Shown piece by piece: positions 24,773 through 32,451 of a stretch of 38,956 bases of DNA; the stretch's first letter is position 1, and every line of letters begins with the position of its first letter. Origin of the DNA: Chloroflexota bacterium (GTDB lineage: Bacteria > Chloroflexota > UBA11872). Location: contig JAJDZD010000073.1 in assembly GCA_022824865.1 (NCBI GenBank), forward strand, positions 1 through 38,956, written 5' to 3'. The notes below the pieces were generated by a model. It did no database searches. It was given only the letters and a program-made list of their open reading frames with translations, and was not told the origin of the DNA. Both the position numbers and the translations under genes were made by a program.

Positions 24773-25573
24773 ATGGGCGCCGACTGGTACGCACAGCGCG
24801 GGTTCGCGATGGAAACCGTGCGGCGAGCACGCGCCTGGTACCTGTGTTTCATCCCCGAACCCGGCGACCTGCTGGACGTGGGCTGTGGGCGGGGCGAGTT
24901 CCTGGCTGCTGCTGCCGAGGCGGGTCACCGCGTGCTCGGTCTCGATCACGATCAGGCCATGCTTGCCGAAGCGCGGGGACTACCGGTGCACCAGGGAGAC
25001 GCGCTGGACTTCCTGCAAAGTACCCCCGACCGCTACGACTCGATCACCGCGTTCCATGTCATTGAGCACTTGGCGGTTCGGGAGGCCGAGGCATTGATTC
25101 GCCTCGCCGCGGACCGGCTGCGGCCCGGCGGCCGGCTCATCATCGCCACACCCAATCCGGGCAGCCTTCCGACCATCGCGCACGAGTTCTGGCGCGACCC
25201 AACGCACGTCAGACCGTACGACCGTGAGCTGATCGAATTCCTGACCACCGGTTCGGGACTGGAAACAGTCTCGGCCGGGGTCAACCCGGAGTCCGAACGC
25301 GGTCTGCCGGTCGATCTGGAAGATCTGGACCTGCACCCACCGAGGCCTGCCAAAGGCGCGCCCAATCAGTCAGAGTCACGCGCCTCGCGCTGGGTAGCGG
25401 GACAGATGGCCTCGTCGGGCTATGGGCAGGACCTCGAGCGCGCCATCCACGAAGTATCGGATGGCCTGGCCCACACCCGGCAGGAACTGGCACGGATTGC
25501 AAGCATTGTGCGCCGCTTTCTGGAAGTGGCCTACGAGCCGTCGGAACTCTACGTCGTGGCGCGGCGGTCCTAG
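24773..25573 (+). CDS. Class I SAM-dependent methyltransferase
   Basis: 266 residues. Motif I LLDVGCGRGEF (33-43) binds S-adenosylmethionine; GLDHDQAML supplies the acidic residue after strand beta2, and FHVIEHL with LRPGGRLIIATPNPG are motifs of the Methyltransf_11/23 type, often found in surface-polysaccharide clusters. The C-terminal 80 residues look helical and may recognise the substrate. The substrate is unknown. The LCP gene on the opposite strand ends within the same four bases, so the two genes meet at their stop codons. An LCP neighbour weakly suggests an envelope-glycan role. A GGAGAGG sequence about 10 nt before the ATG is a possible ribosome-binding site. Confidence 0.85.
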   Translation: MGADWYAQRGFAMETVRRARAWYLCFIPEPGDLLDVGCGRGEFLAAAAEAGHRVLGLDHDQAMLAEARGLPVHQGDALDFLQSTPDRYDSITAFHVIEHLAVREAEALIRLAADRLRPGGRLIIATPNPGSLPTIAHEFWRDPTHVRPYDRELIEFLTTGSGLETVSAGVNPESERGLPVDLEDLDLHPPRPAKGAPNQSESRASRWVAGQMASSGYGQDLERAIHEVSDGLAHTRQELARIASIVRRFLEVAYEPSELYVVARRS

Positions 25574-25576
25574 GAC
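25567..25576. repeat. Palindrome at the shared stop codons of convergent genes
   Basis: GTCCTAGGAC is a perfect 10-bp dyad whose central CTAG supplies the TAG of the methyltransferase on one strand and of the LCP gene on the other. Confidence 0.5.
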
Positions 25577-26727
25577 GCCGGCTGCTGCCGGTTAGCCAGC
25601 TCCACCTGGGGCTCCGCGTCAGGCGCCGGCAGGGATTCGCTGCGCCGCATCAGGTCCGCCGTATACGCATGGATGAGCGGTACGTTGGGTTGCAGCACGT
25701 AGGCGCCGTTGTCCGCGATCACCGTGCGCACCATGCCGTCCTCGGGGCGAATCGCGCCTGATACGGTGCGAGCCGAACCAATCTGCATCCCCAGCTTGGC
25801 CATTGAGGGCACCAGGTCTGGCGGCAGGTTGGACTCGAATGCGTTGCTGAGTTCGCTGAGAAAGGCCGGCGATTCCACCAGAGTCTGTGGCGAGATCACC
25901 TGCTCCACCAACGCCAGCAGCACTTGCTGCTGCCGCACTTCACGAGCGAAGGCCCCGTCCTGGTGCCGGGTGCGCACGTAGCGCAGCGTCATATCCCCGT
26001 TGAAGTGGTTGGGACCCGCCTCAACGTAGAACGGCTCGAAACCCGTGTCGGTCGCGTTGGGGTAGGAAGGGTCGTAGATCGTCGACTCCACATCAATGTC
26101 CACCCCGCCAAAGAAATCAACAAGCCGCTTAAACCCGTTGAAGTCCAGCGTGACCCAATAGTCCACCTGCACACCCAGCAAGTTGGCCACTCGTCGCCTG
26201 AGCGCGTCGGGGCCTTCCTCCTGCCAGACTGAATTGATCCGGAAGGGATCGGTCCGACAGTTGGCCACACACACGTCGCGCGGGATGGACACCAGCGTCG
26301 CGGCCCGTGCCCGAGGCTCGATGTGGGCAAGAATGATTGCGTCGGTCCGACCACCGCCCTCGCCGGGACGCCGGTCAAGGCCGAGGAACAGCACGCTAAA
26401 CGGTTTGTCTTCGGGCCAGTCCGCGATCAGGTCCAGCGAGTTTGGAGCCTCCGGCGTGGCGCTGGCCTCAACGGCGGGCGAAGGTAATGGCGGAAGTGGC
26501 GTCCGAGCGCTGACCACTGGAGTCAGCGCCTGGGGCCGGGGAACTGCCACCGTCGGCGTCGTCTCCGCGGTTGGCGTGGGTGGATCCGCCGACCTCAGCC
26601 AGACCAGGACACCTATGACAGCCACGACCACAAACACGATGCCGGCGGACGCCACGCTGATGACCTCCGCACGCCGTAGGCGGTGCGCACGGCCGGAAAG
26701 CCGTCGCTGGTCGGGGTTAGACGACAT
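25570..26727 (-). CDS. LytR-CpsA-Psr (LCP) family cell-wall glycopolymer ligase
   Basis: 385 residues. A short basic N-terminus is followed by one membrane helix (about 22-44), a Pro/Thr/Ala-rich linker and the extracellular LCP domain from about residue 107 (FSVLFLGLDRR). Conserved catalytic and lipid-phosphate-binding residues are visible in GGGRTDAIILAHIEP, SIPRDV, RINSVW and RYVRTRHQDGAFAREVRQQQVL. LCP enzymes move undecaprenyl-linked glycopolymers onto peptidoglycan or other acceptors. Two cysteines (VCVANC) just after the PRDV strand may form a disulfide. A good -10 (TATAGT) lies about 36 bp upstream of the ATG. The presence of an LCP protein fits a Gram-positive-type or monoderm envelope. 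Confidence 0.9.
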   Translation of the reverse strand: MSSNPDQRRLSGRAHRLRRAEVISVASAGIVFVVVAVIGVLVWLRSADPPTPTAETTPTVAVPRPQALTPVVSARTPLPPLPSPAVEASATPEAPNSLDLIADWPEDKPFSVLFLGLDRRPGEGGGRTDAIILAHIEPRARAATLVSIPRDVCVANCRTDPFRINSVWQEEGPDALRRRVANLLGVQVDYWVTLDFNGFKRLVDFFGGVDIDVESTIYDPSYPNATDTGFEPFYVEAGPNHFNGDMTLRYVRTRHQDGAFAREVRQQQVLLALVEQVISPQTLVESPAFLSELSNAFESNLPPDLVPSMAKLGMQIGSARTVSGAIRPEDGMVRTVIADNGAYVLQPNVPLIHAYTADLMRRSESLPAPDAEPQVELANRQQPAS

Positions 26728-26762
26728 TGCGAGCAGGATGCGTTATGTCGAGCGGAAGGCTC

Positions 26763-26768
26763 ACTATA
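26763..26768 (-). promoter_or_regulatory. Candidate -10 promoter of the LCP gene
   Basis: TATAGT on the - strand matches the sigma-70-type -10 at five of six positions and would start transcription roughly 28 nt before the ATG at 26727. The -35 region is poor. The rest of the 211-bp divergent gap to the oxidoreductase holds only a short CAGTC-CC-GACTG inverted repeat at 26819-26830. Confidence 0.45.
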
Positions 26769-26938
26769 CGACAGCGCATTGTGCTACAGGCCAGTCCGTT
26801 GCGTGGTTTTTCTCCTGTCAGTCCCGACTGGAAAGCGAAGCTTGGCGACAGAACGTTACGCCGCCGGAACCAACGCCAATGCTGTGCGGGCCCTGCAAGT
26901 AGGCTGAGTGCGACAGTTCCCAGGCCCGGGATTCCAGC

Positions 26939-27958
26939 GTGCGGCTTGCCATTATCGGATACGGCGAGACCGGCCGTGCCTACGGACTGACGCTGCGGGC
27001 GCTGTCGGGCATATCCGTTGATTGCGTGATTGATGTCGATCTCGCACGCGCCGAAGCAGGCGCCCGCGCCCTGGGCGTTCCTGCATGGGGCGACAACGCC
27101 ACGATCGCACTGCGGCGTACGGACCTGGACGCCGTCATCGTGACGTCACCCCACGCCACCCACCCGGCTTTGGCCAAGGAGGCGCTGGAGCGAGGACTAC
27201 ACGTCCTGCTGGAGGCTCCCCTGGCGCTGCGGTATCCGGACGCTCAGCAGGTCTTGGCGTATGCGCACGCGTACAACACCGTGCTCGCCGTCAATTTCTG
27301 GTCTCGTGCCACGCCAGGCGTGCGCCTGATCCGCGAGCGCATACCGCGACCGTCCTTCCTGCAAATCGAGGCAGTGATCGATCCTCTGCGCGACTCGTGG
27401 ATGGGAACGGCTGAGCACGGAGGTGTCCTGGGGCTGTTAGGAAGCCACGCGTTCGACCTGGCGTGTTTTCTCATGCGTTCGCAGCCGCTCTACGTCCAGG
27501 CCCTGGGCGGCCGACACACACGCCGGGCGGACCTTGCCGATACCGTCGCCGCCGGCATCCGGTTCGCCAACGGAGGTCTGGCGCGCGTGATCGTCGGGGA
27601 GTTCGGCCACAGCCTTGCCGGCTCGACCTGGTGCATTCGGGCAACGGACGGAGTGATCACGATGGCGGCGCAGCATAACCGGCACGGCCGCGCGATGCAG
27701 GTTGGCCATCATCCCCAACAGGACGCGCCGCAAATCGCGAGCTTGCGCGCATTCGCGGGCGCGGTTGCCGGGCACGGGCAGCCGCTGGCCGCGGCCGAAG
27801 ACGGGGTACGGGCCGTGCAGATTGCCGACGCGGCCTACGAATCCATGGGTGCGCGGCGGAGAGTTCTGCTTGAAGAACCGTCGCTACACGTCAGCGTCGG
27901 GCCGGTCTACGCTGATGATTCCGTCGCGAACCGCGGTTACCACGGCCTCGGTGCGTGA
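26939..27958 (+). CDS. Gfo/Idh/MocA-family oxidoreductase with altered EKP motif
   Basis: 339 residues from a GTG. The Rossmann domain begins AIIGYGETGRAYG (4-16), VTSPHATHPALAKEALERG marks strands 4-5, and the C-terminal alpha/beta domain contains GSHAFDLACFL, the usual GxHxxD active-site element. The family performs NAD(P)-dependent oxidation or reduction of sugars and inositols. The normally conserved catalytic lysine of the EKP motif is replaced: the sequence reads LLEAPLAL, with Ala93 where Lys is expected. The 3' end overlaps the response regulator gene on the opposite strand by 75 bp. Substrate unknown; with the Lys lost, altered chemistry or a regulatory role is possible. Confidence 0.85.
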   Translation: MRLAIIGYGETGRAYGLTLRALSGISVDCVIDVDLARAEAGARALGVPAWGDNATIALRRTDLDAVIVTSPHATHPALAKEALERGLHVLLEAPLALRYPDAQQVLAYAHAYNTVLAVNFWSRATPGVRLIRERIPRPSFLQIEAVIDPLRDSWMGTAEHGGVLGLLGSHAFDLACFLMRSQPLYVQALGGRHTRRADLADTVAAGIRFANGGLARVIVGEFGHSLAGSTWCIRATDGVITMAAQHNRHGRAMQVGHHPQQDAPQIASLRAFAGAVAGHGQPLAAAEDGVRAVQIADAAYESMGARRRVLLEEPSLHVSVGPVYADDSVANRGYHGLGA

Positions 27959-28540
27959 GCGGACCCGCAACTTGCCGTAGACACTGCTCAAGTGAGCTTC
28001 AACCGTCTTGGCTGAAACGCCCAGAACAGCGGCAGCCTCACGATTGGACACACCCTCGGCCACCAGCCGAAGCACGTCCAGTTCGCGCATCGTCAGCGGC
28101 TCGGCAAGCTGGCGCCCGGACGCTTCATTTGGCCCGGTCTCCGGGAGCTTCTGGAAGACCGTGCCTCCGGCGTGGACGTGGCGAACGGCGTCTGCCAGGC
28201 CCGCCGTGTCCAGGTCCTTGAAGACGTATCCCGCCACACCCGCGTCGCGCATTGAGCGAACGTAGTCCGCCTTGCCGTAAGCCGACACCACCAATACTCG
28301 TGTCGCCGGTGCCATATGGGCCAGGCGGCGAGCGAGCGCCGGTCCACCGCCGGGGATCCGGAAGTCGAGAAGGCAGACGTCAGGCGCATGTTGACGACAT
28401 GCCCGCTCCGCCGCCGCCGCGTCACCGGCTGCGCCCACAATCTCAATCTCTGGCACGTCGGCCAATACGGCGGCGGTTCCTTCACGCACCATGGCGTGGT
28501 CGTCCACCAGCAGCACTCGGATGGGACGTCGCGAAGTCAC
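27884..28540 (-). CDS. NarL/FixJ-family response regulator
   Basis: 218 residues. Receiver domain: acidic pocket Asp13/Asp14 in LLVDDHAMVREG, phosphoacceptor Asp59 in VCLLDFRIPG, Ser in VVSAYG and the switch Lys in GYVFKDLD. The C-terminal LuxR-type helix-turn-helix reads LTMRELDVLRLVAEGVSNREAA then VSAKTVEAHLSSVYGKL. It is the DNA-binding output of the adjacent histidine kinase, whose stop overlaps this GTG start by 4 bp (GTGA). The kinase is translated first. Its gene tail overlaps the oxidoreductase gene on the other strand by 75 bp, so strong expression of one may lower the other through antisense pairing or polymerase collision; that is inference. Confidence 0.93.
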   Translation of the reverse strand: MTSRRPIRVLLVDDHAMVREGTAAVLADVPEIEIVGAAGDAAAAERACRQHAPDVCLLDFRIPGGGPALARRLAHMAPATRVLVVSAYGKADYVRSMRDAGVAGYVFKDLDTAGLADAVRHVHAGGTVFQKLPETGPNEASGRQLAEPLTMRELDVLRLVAEGVSNREAAAVLGVSAKTVEAHLSSVYGKLRVRSRTEAVVTAVRDGIISVDRPDADV

Positions 28541-30798
28541 TCGCGGGCCACCGCTGTTGGATGGAGCGGAGCTTCGACGGTCAGCACCGTCGGCCCGCCG
28601 GGCCGCGATTCCACCTGAACGACTCCGCCGAGGCGCGCGAACCGCTCACGCAGTCCGGCCAGTCCAAGATGCCCCGTAGCCGCATAGACAGCGAAGTCGG
28701 GCGAGGCCTGGAAACCGCAGCCATCGTCCCGGACCGAGAGCCGGATCGCGTCGGCCGCTCGGGTCAGGCGAATGCGAACTCGCGACGCGTGGGCGTGTCG
28801 CAACGCGTTGTTCAAAGCCTCCTGAGCCGCGCGGTACACGTTCGTCTCCACGTCGGCATCCGGCCGCTCGATGTCCGGGGTGCCGTCGGTCTGCAGATCA
28901 ATCTGGAACGGTGCCGCGCGCCCCGCCTCGTCCGCCAGCCAGCGCAACGCCGCTTCCAGTCCCAGGTCGTCCAGGACCGGCGGACGCAGACGTTCGCAGA
29001 TCTCACGTAAGTCGCCGGCCGCGGTATCTACCAGGCGCAGCAGCGCGTCGCGGCTGCGGTAGGGCCCGGGCGCGGCCGAGCGCAACGCACGTTGCAGCAG
29101 CACCAGCTTCTGCAGCGGCTCGTCGTGCAGGTCCCGCGAGATTCGCTGGCGCTCCGCCTCCAACATGCCGTTCACCTGGTCGTACAGGTCACTCAGCGTC
29201 TGTTGACTGTCCTGCAGGCGCTGCGCGCTCTCGTCGAGTTCCCGCAGACGATCCTGTAACTGGCCCCATAGATCCACGCGCACCATGAAGCTGGCAAGTT
29301 GGCTGGCCAACGCGTCCAGCAAGTCGGTGTCGGCTTGGCTCAGGCCAAACGACTCTTCGCGGATCGAGGCGACCACATAGGCCACTACCGAGTCATCGAT
29401 CGTGCACGGGACGACGACGGCGGCGATGGCCGAGCGCCCCCCGCCCCCCGCGGCGACGACGGCCGAGCGGACCTGGGCGTCATCGGGCGTCGGCGCCAGG
29501 CTGTTGAAGGAGATTGCGGCGAGGTCGTACGGACGGACCGCGCGAGTGACGGCCATCCAATCGAGGCCGATCGCCCGGCGCACGGGAGCCAGAACTGACT
29601 CGGCCAGGTGCTCGACCGTTGTCGTCGCGGCCAGCGCGGCGCTGGCCGTTCGCATCACCCGCTGCGTGTCGTAGCTGTCCTGGTACACCCAACCGGACAA
29701 CGCTCGAAGAACCAGCCAGCGCGCGAAGGGCATCGTCACGCCGATCCCAACCAGCGCCGCCGCCAGCGTCCACATTACCGGCAACGCCCCGGCGCGATCC
29801 GTCAGGTAGCGACCGATCACGCCGACCAGAAGCGCGTAGAACGTAAAGAGCAAGATCCAGGCCGCGCCGTGCAGGAAGAGTATTCGAAGCACGCGCTGGA
29901 ACCGAATGCGCCAGGTCGGCACGGCCACGTGGACGCCCCCCAGCGCAGTTGCCGCGATGGCCAGCAGGGTGACCGAATAGGGAAGGATTTCAGCGCCGCT
30001 GACGACCGCGGGCACAAGCGAAAGCGCGGTAGGCGGCAGCGCGGCTGTCAGGAACGTCGCCAGCAGCACGCGGGCCACGCGCCGGTCACGAGGAAACGTG
30101 ATATCCAGCAGCGTGACCAGACACTTGGCGAGGAGCGCCGTCAGGCCTAGCGCCGGAAGCAGCGCAAGTGTGACCCAGGCCGCGTTATACAGCTCCGGCC
30201 GGCCCTGGTATGACGCCACCAGCACCGCCACCGGTCCTGCCAGAGCGGTAACCGCCAGGGCCGGAACGAAGGGCACGATGAACGTCGGTCCACGTATGGG
30301 ACAGACAGCCGCAAACCAGAGCAAGGCAACGCCCGTCGCGCCAGTCGCCGCAAAGACCAGCAGCGTCAACCCGCCTTCGGCGTCCGGTGCGACGGAGCCC
30401 AGCGAAAGGGCGATGGACACGGCAAACATGGCGGCGGTGGCTGATCTCAGCACTCGGCGCCGTCCGTAGAGGGCCACAACCGCTCCACCGGCTGCAAAGG
30501 CCGTCGCAAGCACCAACGTGGTAGCGCGCATGACCGGATCGAGACCCGGGATCGGAATCGCCATACCTGTCTGTGGATCGGCAAGCGCCCCAGCGCCGAT
30601 CTCGGTGCTCAGCTCAACGGGCCGTCCAATTGGTTCACCCGAGGGCCCATCCCAGGCAACCACTTCGCCAGCGCTAAGCCCCGCGCGCCAGGCGGGCCCG
30701 CCCGGCGTCACGCTCTCGATCAGCCACTTACCGCGCTCAGCCGGTACGACCGTCGCTCCGTGCTCGAACGGCTGCGTCGCAACCGTTATGGCCAGCAC
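28537..30798 (-). CDS. ComP-like membrane sensor histidine kinase with N-terminal PDZ-like and GAF-like domains
   Basis: 753 residues from the GTG at 30798, but the true protein is probably longer. Order: an extracytoplasmic PDZ-like segment (WLIESVTPGGPAWRAGLSAGE and on, about 25-80), then roughly eight hydrophobic helices (about 90-365), a GAF-like region (about 385-520), a coiled coil, the HisKA_3 dimerisation helix with His558 in ISRDLHDEPLQK, and the HATPase with N-box QEALNNALRHA and DDGCGF. This is the layout of ComP-type kinases. The frame stays open upstream to a TGA at 31057-31059 and encodes a charged stretch and a clear membrane helix (VVPLAFGLTLWVAALVLAIT) needed to place the PDZ-like segment outside the cell, yet it holds no ATG, GTG or TTG before 30798. 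Response regulator coupled downstream. Confidence 0.88.
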   Translation of the reverse strand: MLAITVATQPFEHGATVVPAERGKWLIESVTPGGPAWRAGLSAGEVVAWDGPSGEPIGRPVELSTEIGAGALADPQTGMAIPIPGLDPVMRATTLVLATAFAAGGAVVALYGRRRVLRSATAAMFAVSIALSLGSVAPDAEGGLTLLVFAATGATGVALLWFAAVCPIRGPTFIVPFVPALAVTALAGPVAVLVASYQGRPELYNAAWVTLALLPALGLTALLAKCLVTLLDITFPRDRRVARVLLATFLTAALPPTALSLVPAVVSGAEILPYSVTLLAIAATALGGVHVAVPTWRIRFQRVLRILFLHGAAWILLFTFYALLVGVIGRYLTDRAGALPVMWTLAAALVGIGVTMPFARWLVLRALSGWVYQDSYDTQRVMRTASAALAATTTVEHLAESVLAPVRRAIGLDWMAVTRAVRPYDLAAISFNSLAPTPDDAQVRSAVVAAGGGGRSAIAAVVVPCTIDDSVVAYVVASIREESFGLSQADTDLLDALASQLASFMVRVDLWGQLQDRLRELDESAQRLQDSQQTLSDLYDQVNGMLEAERQRISRDLHDEPLQKLVLLQRALRSAAPGPYRSRDALLRLVDTAAGDLREICERLRPPVLDDLGLEAALRWLADEAGRAAPFQIDLQTDGTPDIERPDADVETNVYRAAQEALNNALRHAHASRVRIRLTRAADAIRLSVRDDGCGFQASPDFAVYAATGHLGLAGLRERFARLGGVVQVESRPGGPTVLTVEAPLHPTAVARE

Positions 30799-31089
30799 GA
30801 GTGCCGCGACCCACAGCGTCAGACCGAACGCGAGAGGAACGACTCGCCGCGGCCAGATACGCGCCAGGCCACCGCGACGACGATTCTCCGCGGCGAGCCA
30901 CTCGCCGAGGCTCTGGCGACGTGTGCGACTGGGCGGTCGAGCCAGCGGTCTGCCCTCGTGACGGCGGGCGCTCCCAGCATACGCCCGGAACCGCTCCCTA
31001 CCTCGCTCCTGCCGAGCGTTCAGCCAATCGAAACCGGCCAGCCCGAGCCGGCCCGTTCACTCGAAGGTGATCGGGCCGAATGAACGTTT

Positions 31090-31926
31090 CTAAACGGCCA
31101 CCGTCTCCATGACGGCCGGGGCCGCATCGCCACCGGCGAAGCCGCAGAATTCGTCGTAGTCGATCAATTCGGTGATGGTCGGGTGGTCGCCACAGACCGG
31201 GCATTCCGGATCGCGGCGAAGCTTCAACTCTCGAAACTCCATCTCCAGGGCGTCCAGCAGCAACAGCCGTCCGGTCAATGACGTCCCGACGCCCCCGATC
31301 AGCTTGAGGACTTCGTTTGCTTGGATCAGCCCGATCAGGCCCGGCAGAACACCCAGCACGCCGGCCTCCGCGCAACTCGGCGCCATCTCAGGCGGCGGCG
31401 GCGTCGGGTAGAGGCAGCGGTAGCAGCCAGTGCCGGGTTCGAACACGGTCGCCATGCCCTCAAACCTCATCACGCTCCCGTCCACCAGCGGCTTGCCGAG
31501 GAAGTAGGCGGCGTCATTCGCGAGATACCGCGTTGGGAAGTTGTCGCAGCCGTTCACCACGATGTCGTATGGCTCCAGGATTTCCAGCGCGTTGTCCGAG
31601 GTCAGCGGCTCGTCATGGCGCACAACGGTGACGTCCGGGTTCAGGCCGGTCAACGTTGCTTCCGCCGAGGCCGTCTTGGGCATGCCGACACGGTCGTCGC
31701 GGTGCAGGATCTGTCGCTGTAGGTTCGAACGGTCGACCGTGTCGAAATCCACCACGCCCAGCGTGCCGACTCCGGCGGCGGCCAGGTAATAGAGCACCGG
31801 GGAGCCAAGACCGCCCGCGCCGATCGCCAGCACCTTGGCATCCAGAATCTTCGCCTGCCCGGCCGCCCCAACCTCGGGCAGCAACATGTGGCGGCTGTAG
31901 CGTTGAACCTGCTCGACGGTGAACAC
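31090..31926 (-). CDS. moeB: MoeB/ThiF-family ubiquitin-like-protein adenylyltransferase
   Basis: About 278 residues. The E1-like ATP site is IGAGGLGSPVLYYLAAAG (35-52), followed by DFDTVDRSNLQRQILH, the Asp/Arg-rich adenylation motif. The zinc site is formed by CYRC and CPVC. MoeB and ThiF adenylate the C-terminal Gly-Gly of MoaD or ThiS so that it can receive sulfur for molybdopterin or thiamine synthesis; similar enzymes serve tRNA thiolation and cysteine synthesis. The start is the GTG at 31924-31926 because GGAAGG lies 8 nt upstream and the family N-terminus is MFTVEQVQRYSRHMLLPEVG. A rhodanese gene ends 29 bp upstream on the same strand and would supply the sulfur. Which sulfur-carrier protein it serves is not shown here. 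Confidence 0.9.
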   Translation of the reverse strand: MFTVEQVQRYSRHMLLPEVGAAGQAKILDAKVLAIGAGGLGSPVLYYLAAAGVGTLGVVDFDTVDRSNLQRQILHRDDRVGMPKTASAEATLTGLNPDVTVVRHDEPLTSDNALEILEPYDIVVNGCDNFPTRYLANDAAYFLGKPLVDGSVMRFEGMATVFEPGTGCYRCLYPTPPPPEMAPSCAEAGVLGVLPGLIGLIQANEVLKLIGGVGTSLTGRLLLLDALEMEFRELKLRRDPECPVCGDHPTITELIDYDEFCGFAGGDAAPAVMETVAV

Positions 31927-31955
31927 GGTCAGTACCTTCCAGTTAATGCCGGCGC

Positions 31956-32333
31956 TTAGTGCCCGGCGGGCGGTTCCTCGGTTTCGTAGCCGGCCTCGGC
32001 CCACTCGGTCATCCCGCCGGCCATGTTGTATGCCTCGGTCACATTCAACGCCCTGGCCATCTGCGTTGCCACCGCGCTCGTCTGCCCAACGTTGCAGATG
32101 AACAGCAGGGGTTTTCCAGACGGGATGACCTCGGCCGGGCGCGCCAGGATGTCGTCCAGCGGCACATAATCCGCACCCGGCATGGCCGGAGCGTGGAACT
32201 GAGTGCGGACGTCGACCACGTCCACCTCACCGTTTTCAATCATCTCCTTCGCCTTGTGAATATCGACATCGAAGTCGGGTGATCCAGGCAGACCCATCGT
32301 TTGGCACCATTCGGGAATCCGATCTACGCTCAA
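31956..32333 (-). CDS. Rhodanese-domain sulfurtransferase
   Basis: About 125 residues, a single rhodanese domain. DVVDVRTQFH is the first core strand with its arginine, and FICNVGQTSAVATQMARAL holds the active-site loop, Cys80 followed by the C-x-x-G-x-T-S pattern, so it should be able to carry a persulfide. The C-terminal AYNMAGGMTEWAEAGY is the standard rhodanese end. It lies 29 bp before moeB on the same strand, a common pairing for sulfur delivery to an adenylated carrier protein. The start used is a TTG at 32333; an ATG at 32297, twelve codons later, is an equally good choice since neither has a clear Shine-Dalgarno. Confidence 0.88.
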   Translation of the reverse strand: MSVDRIPEWCQTMGLPGSPDFDVDIHKAKEMIENGEVDVVDVRTQFHAPAMPGADYVPLDDILARPAEVIPSGKPLLFICNVGQTSAVATQMARALNVTEAYNMAGGMTEWAEAGYETEEPPAGH

Positions 32334-32418
32334 GCATCGCGCCGCAGCGCGGTCAGGTCAACGCGAAGGGCCTGCCTCCTGCAAGTTTCATTACTGACCG
32401 CAAGGCATACCGCAACGC

Positions 32419-32424
32419 TATGAT
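32419..32424 (+). promoter_or_regulatory. Candidate -10 of the Lon-like gene
   Basis: TATGAT at 32419-32424 with CTGACC 19 bp upstream as a weak -35 (32394-32399). Transcription would start about 20 nt before the GTG at 32452, leaving a very short leader. Confidence 0.35.
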
Positions 32425-32451
32425 CGGATACGCCCTCGTGCCGACATTCCC

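Noticed and set aside
31927..32004. Extension of moeB to an ATG at 32004
   Set aside because: It would run into the rhodanese gene and the added residues precede the normal MoeB N-terminus; GGAAGG supports the GTG at 31926.
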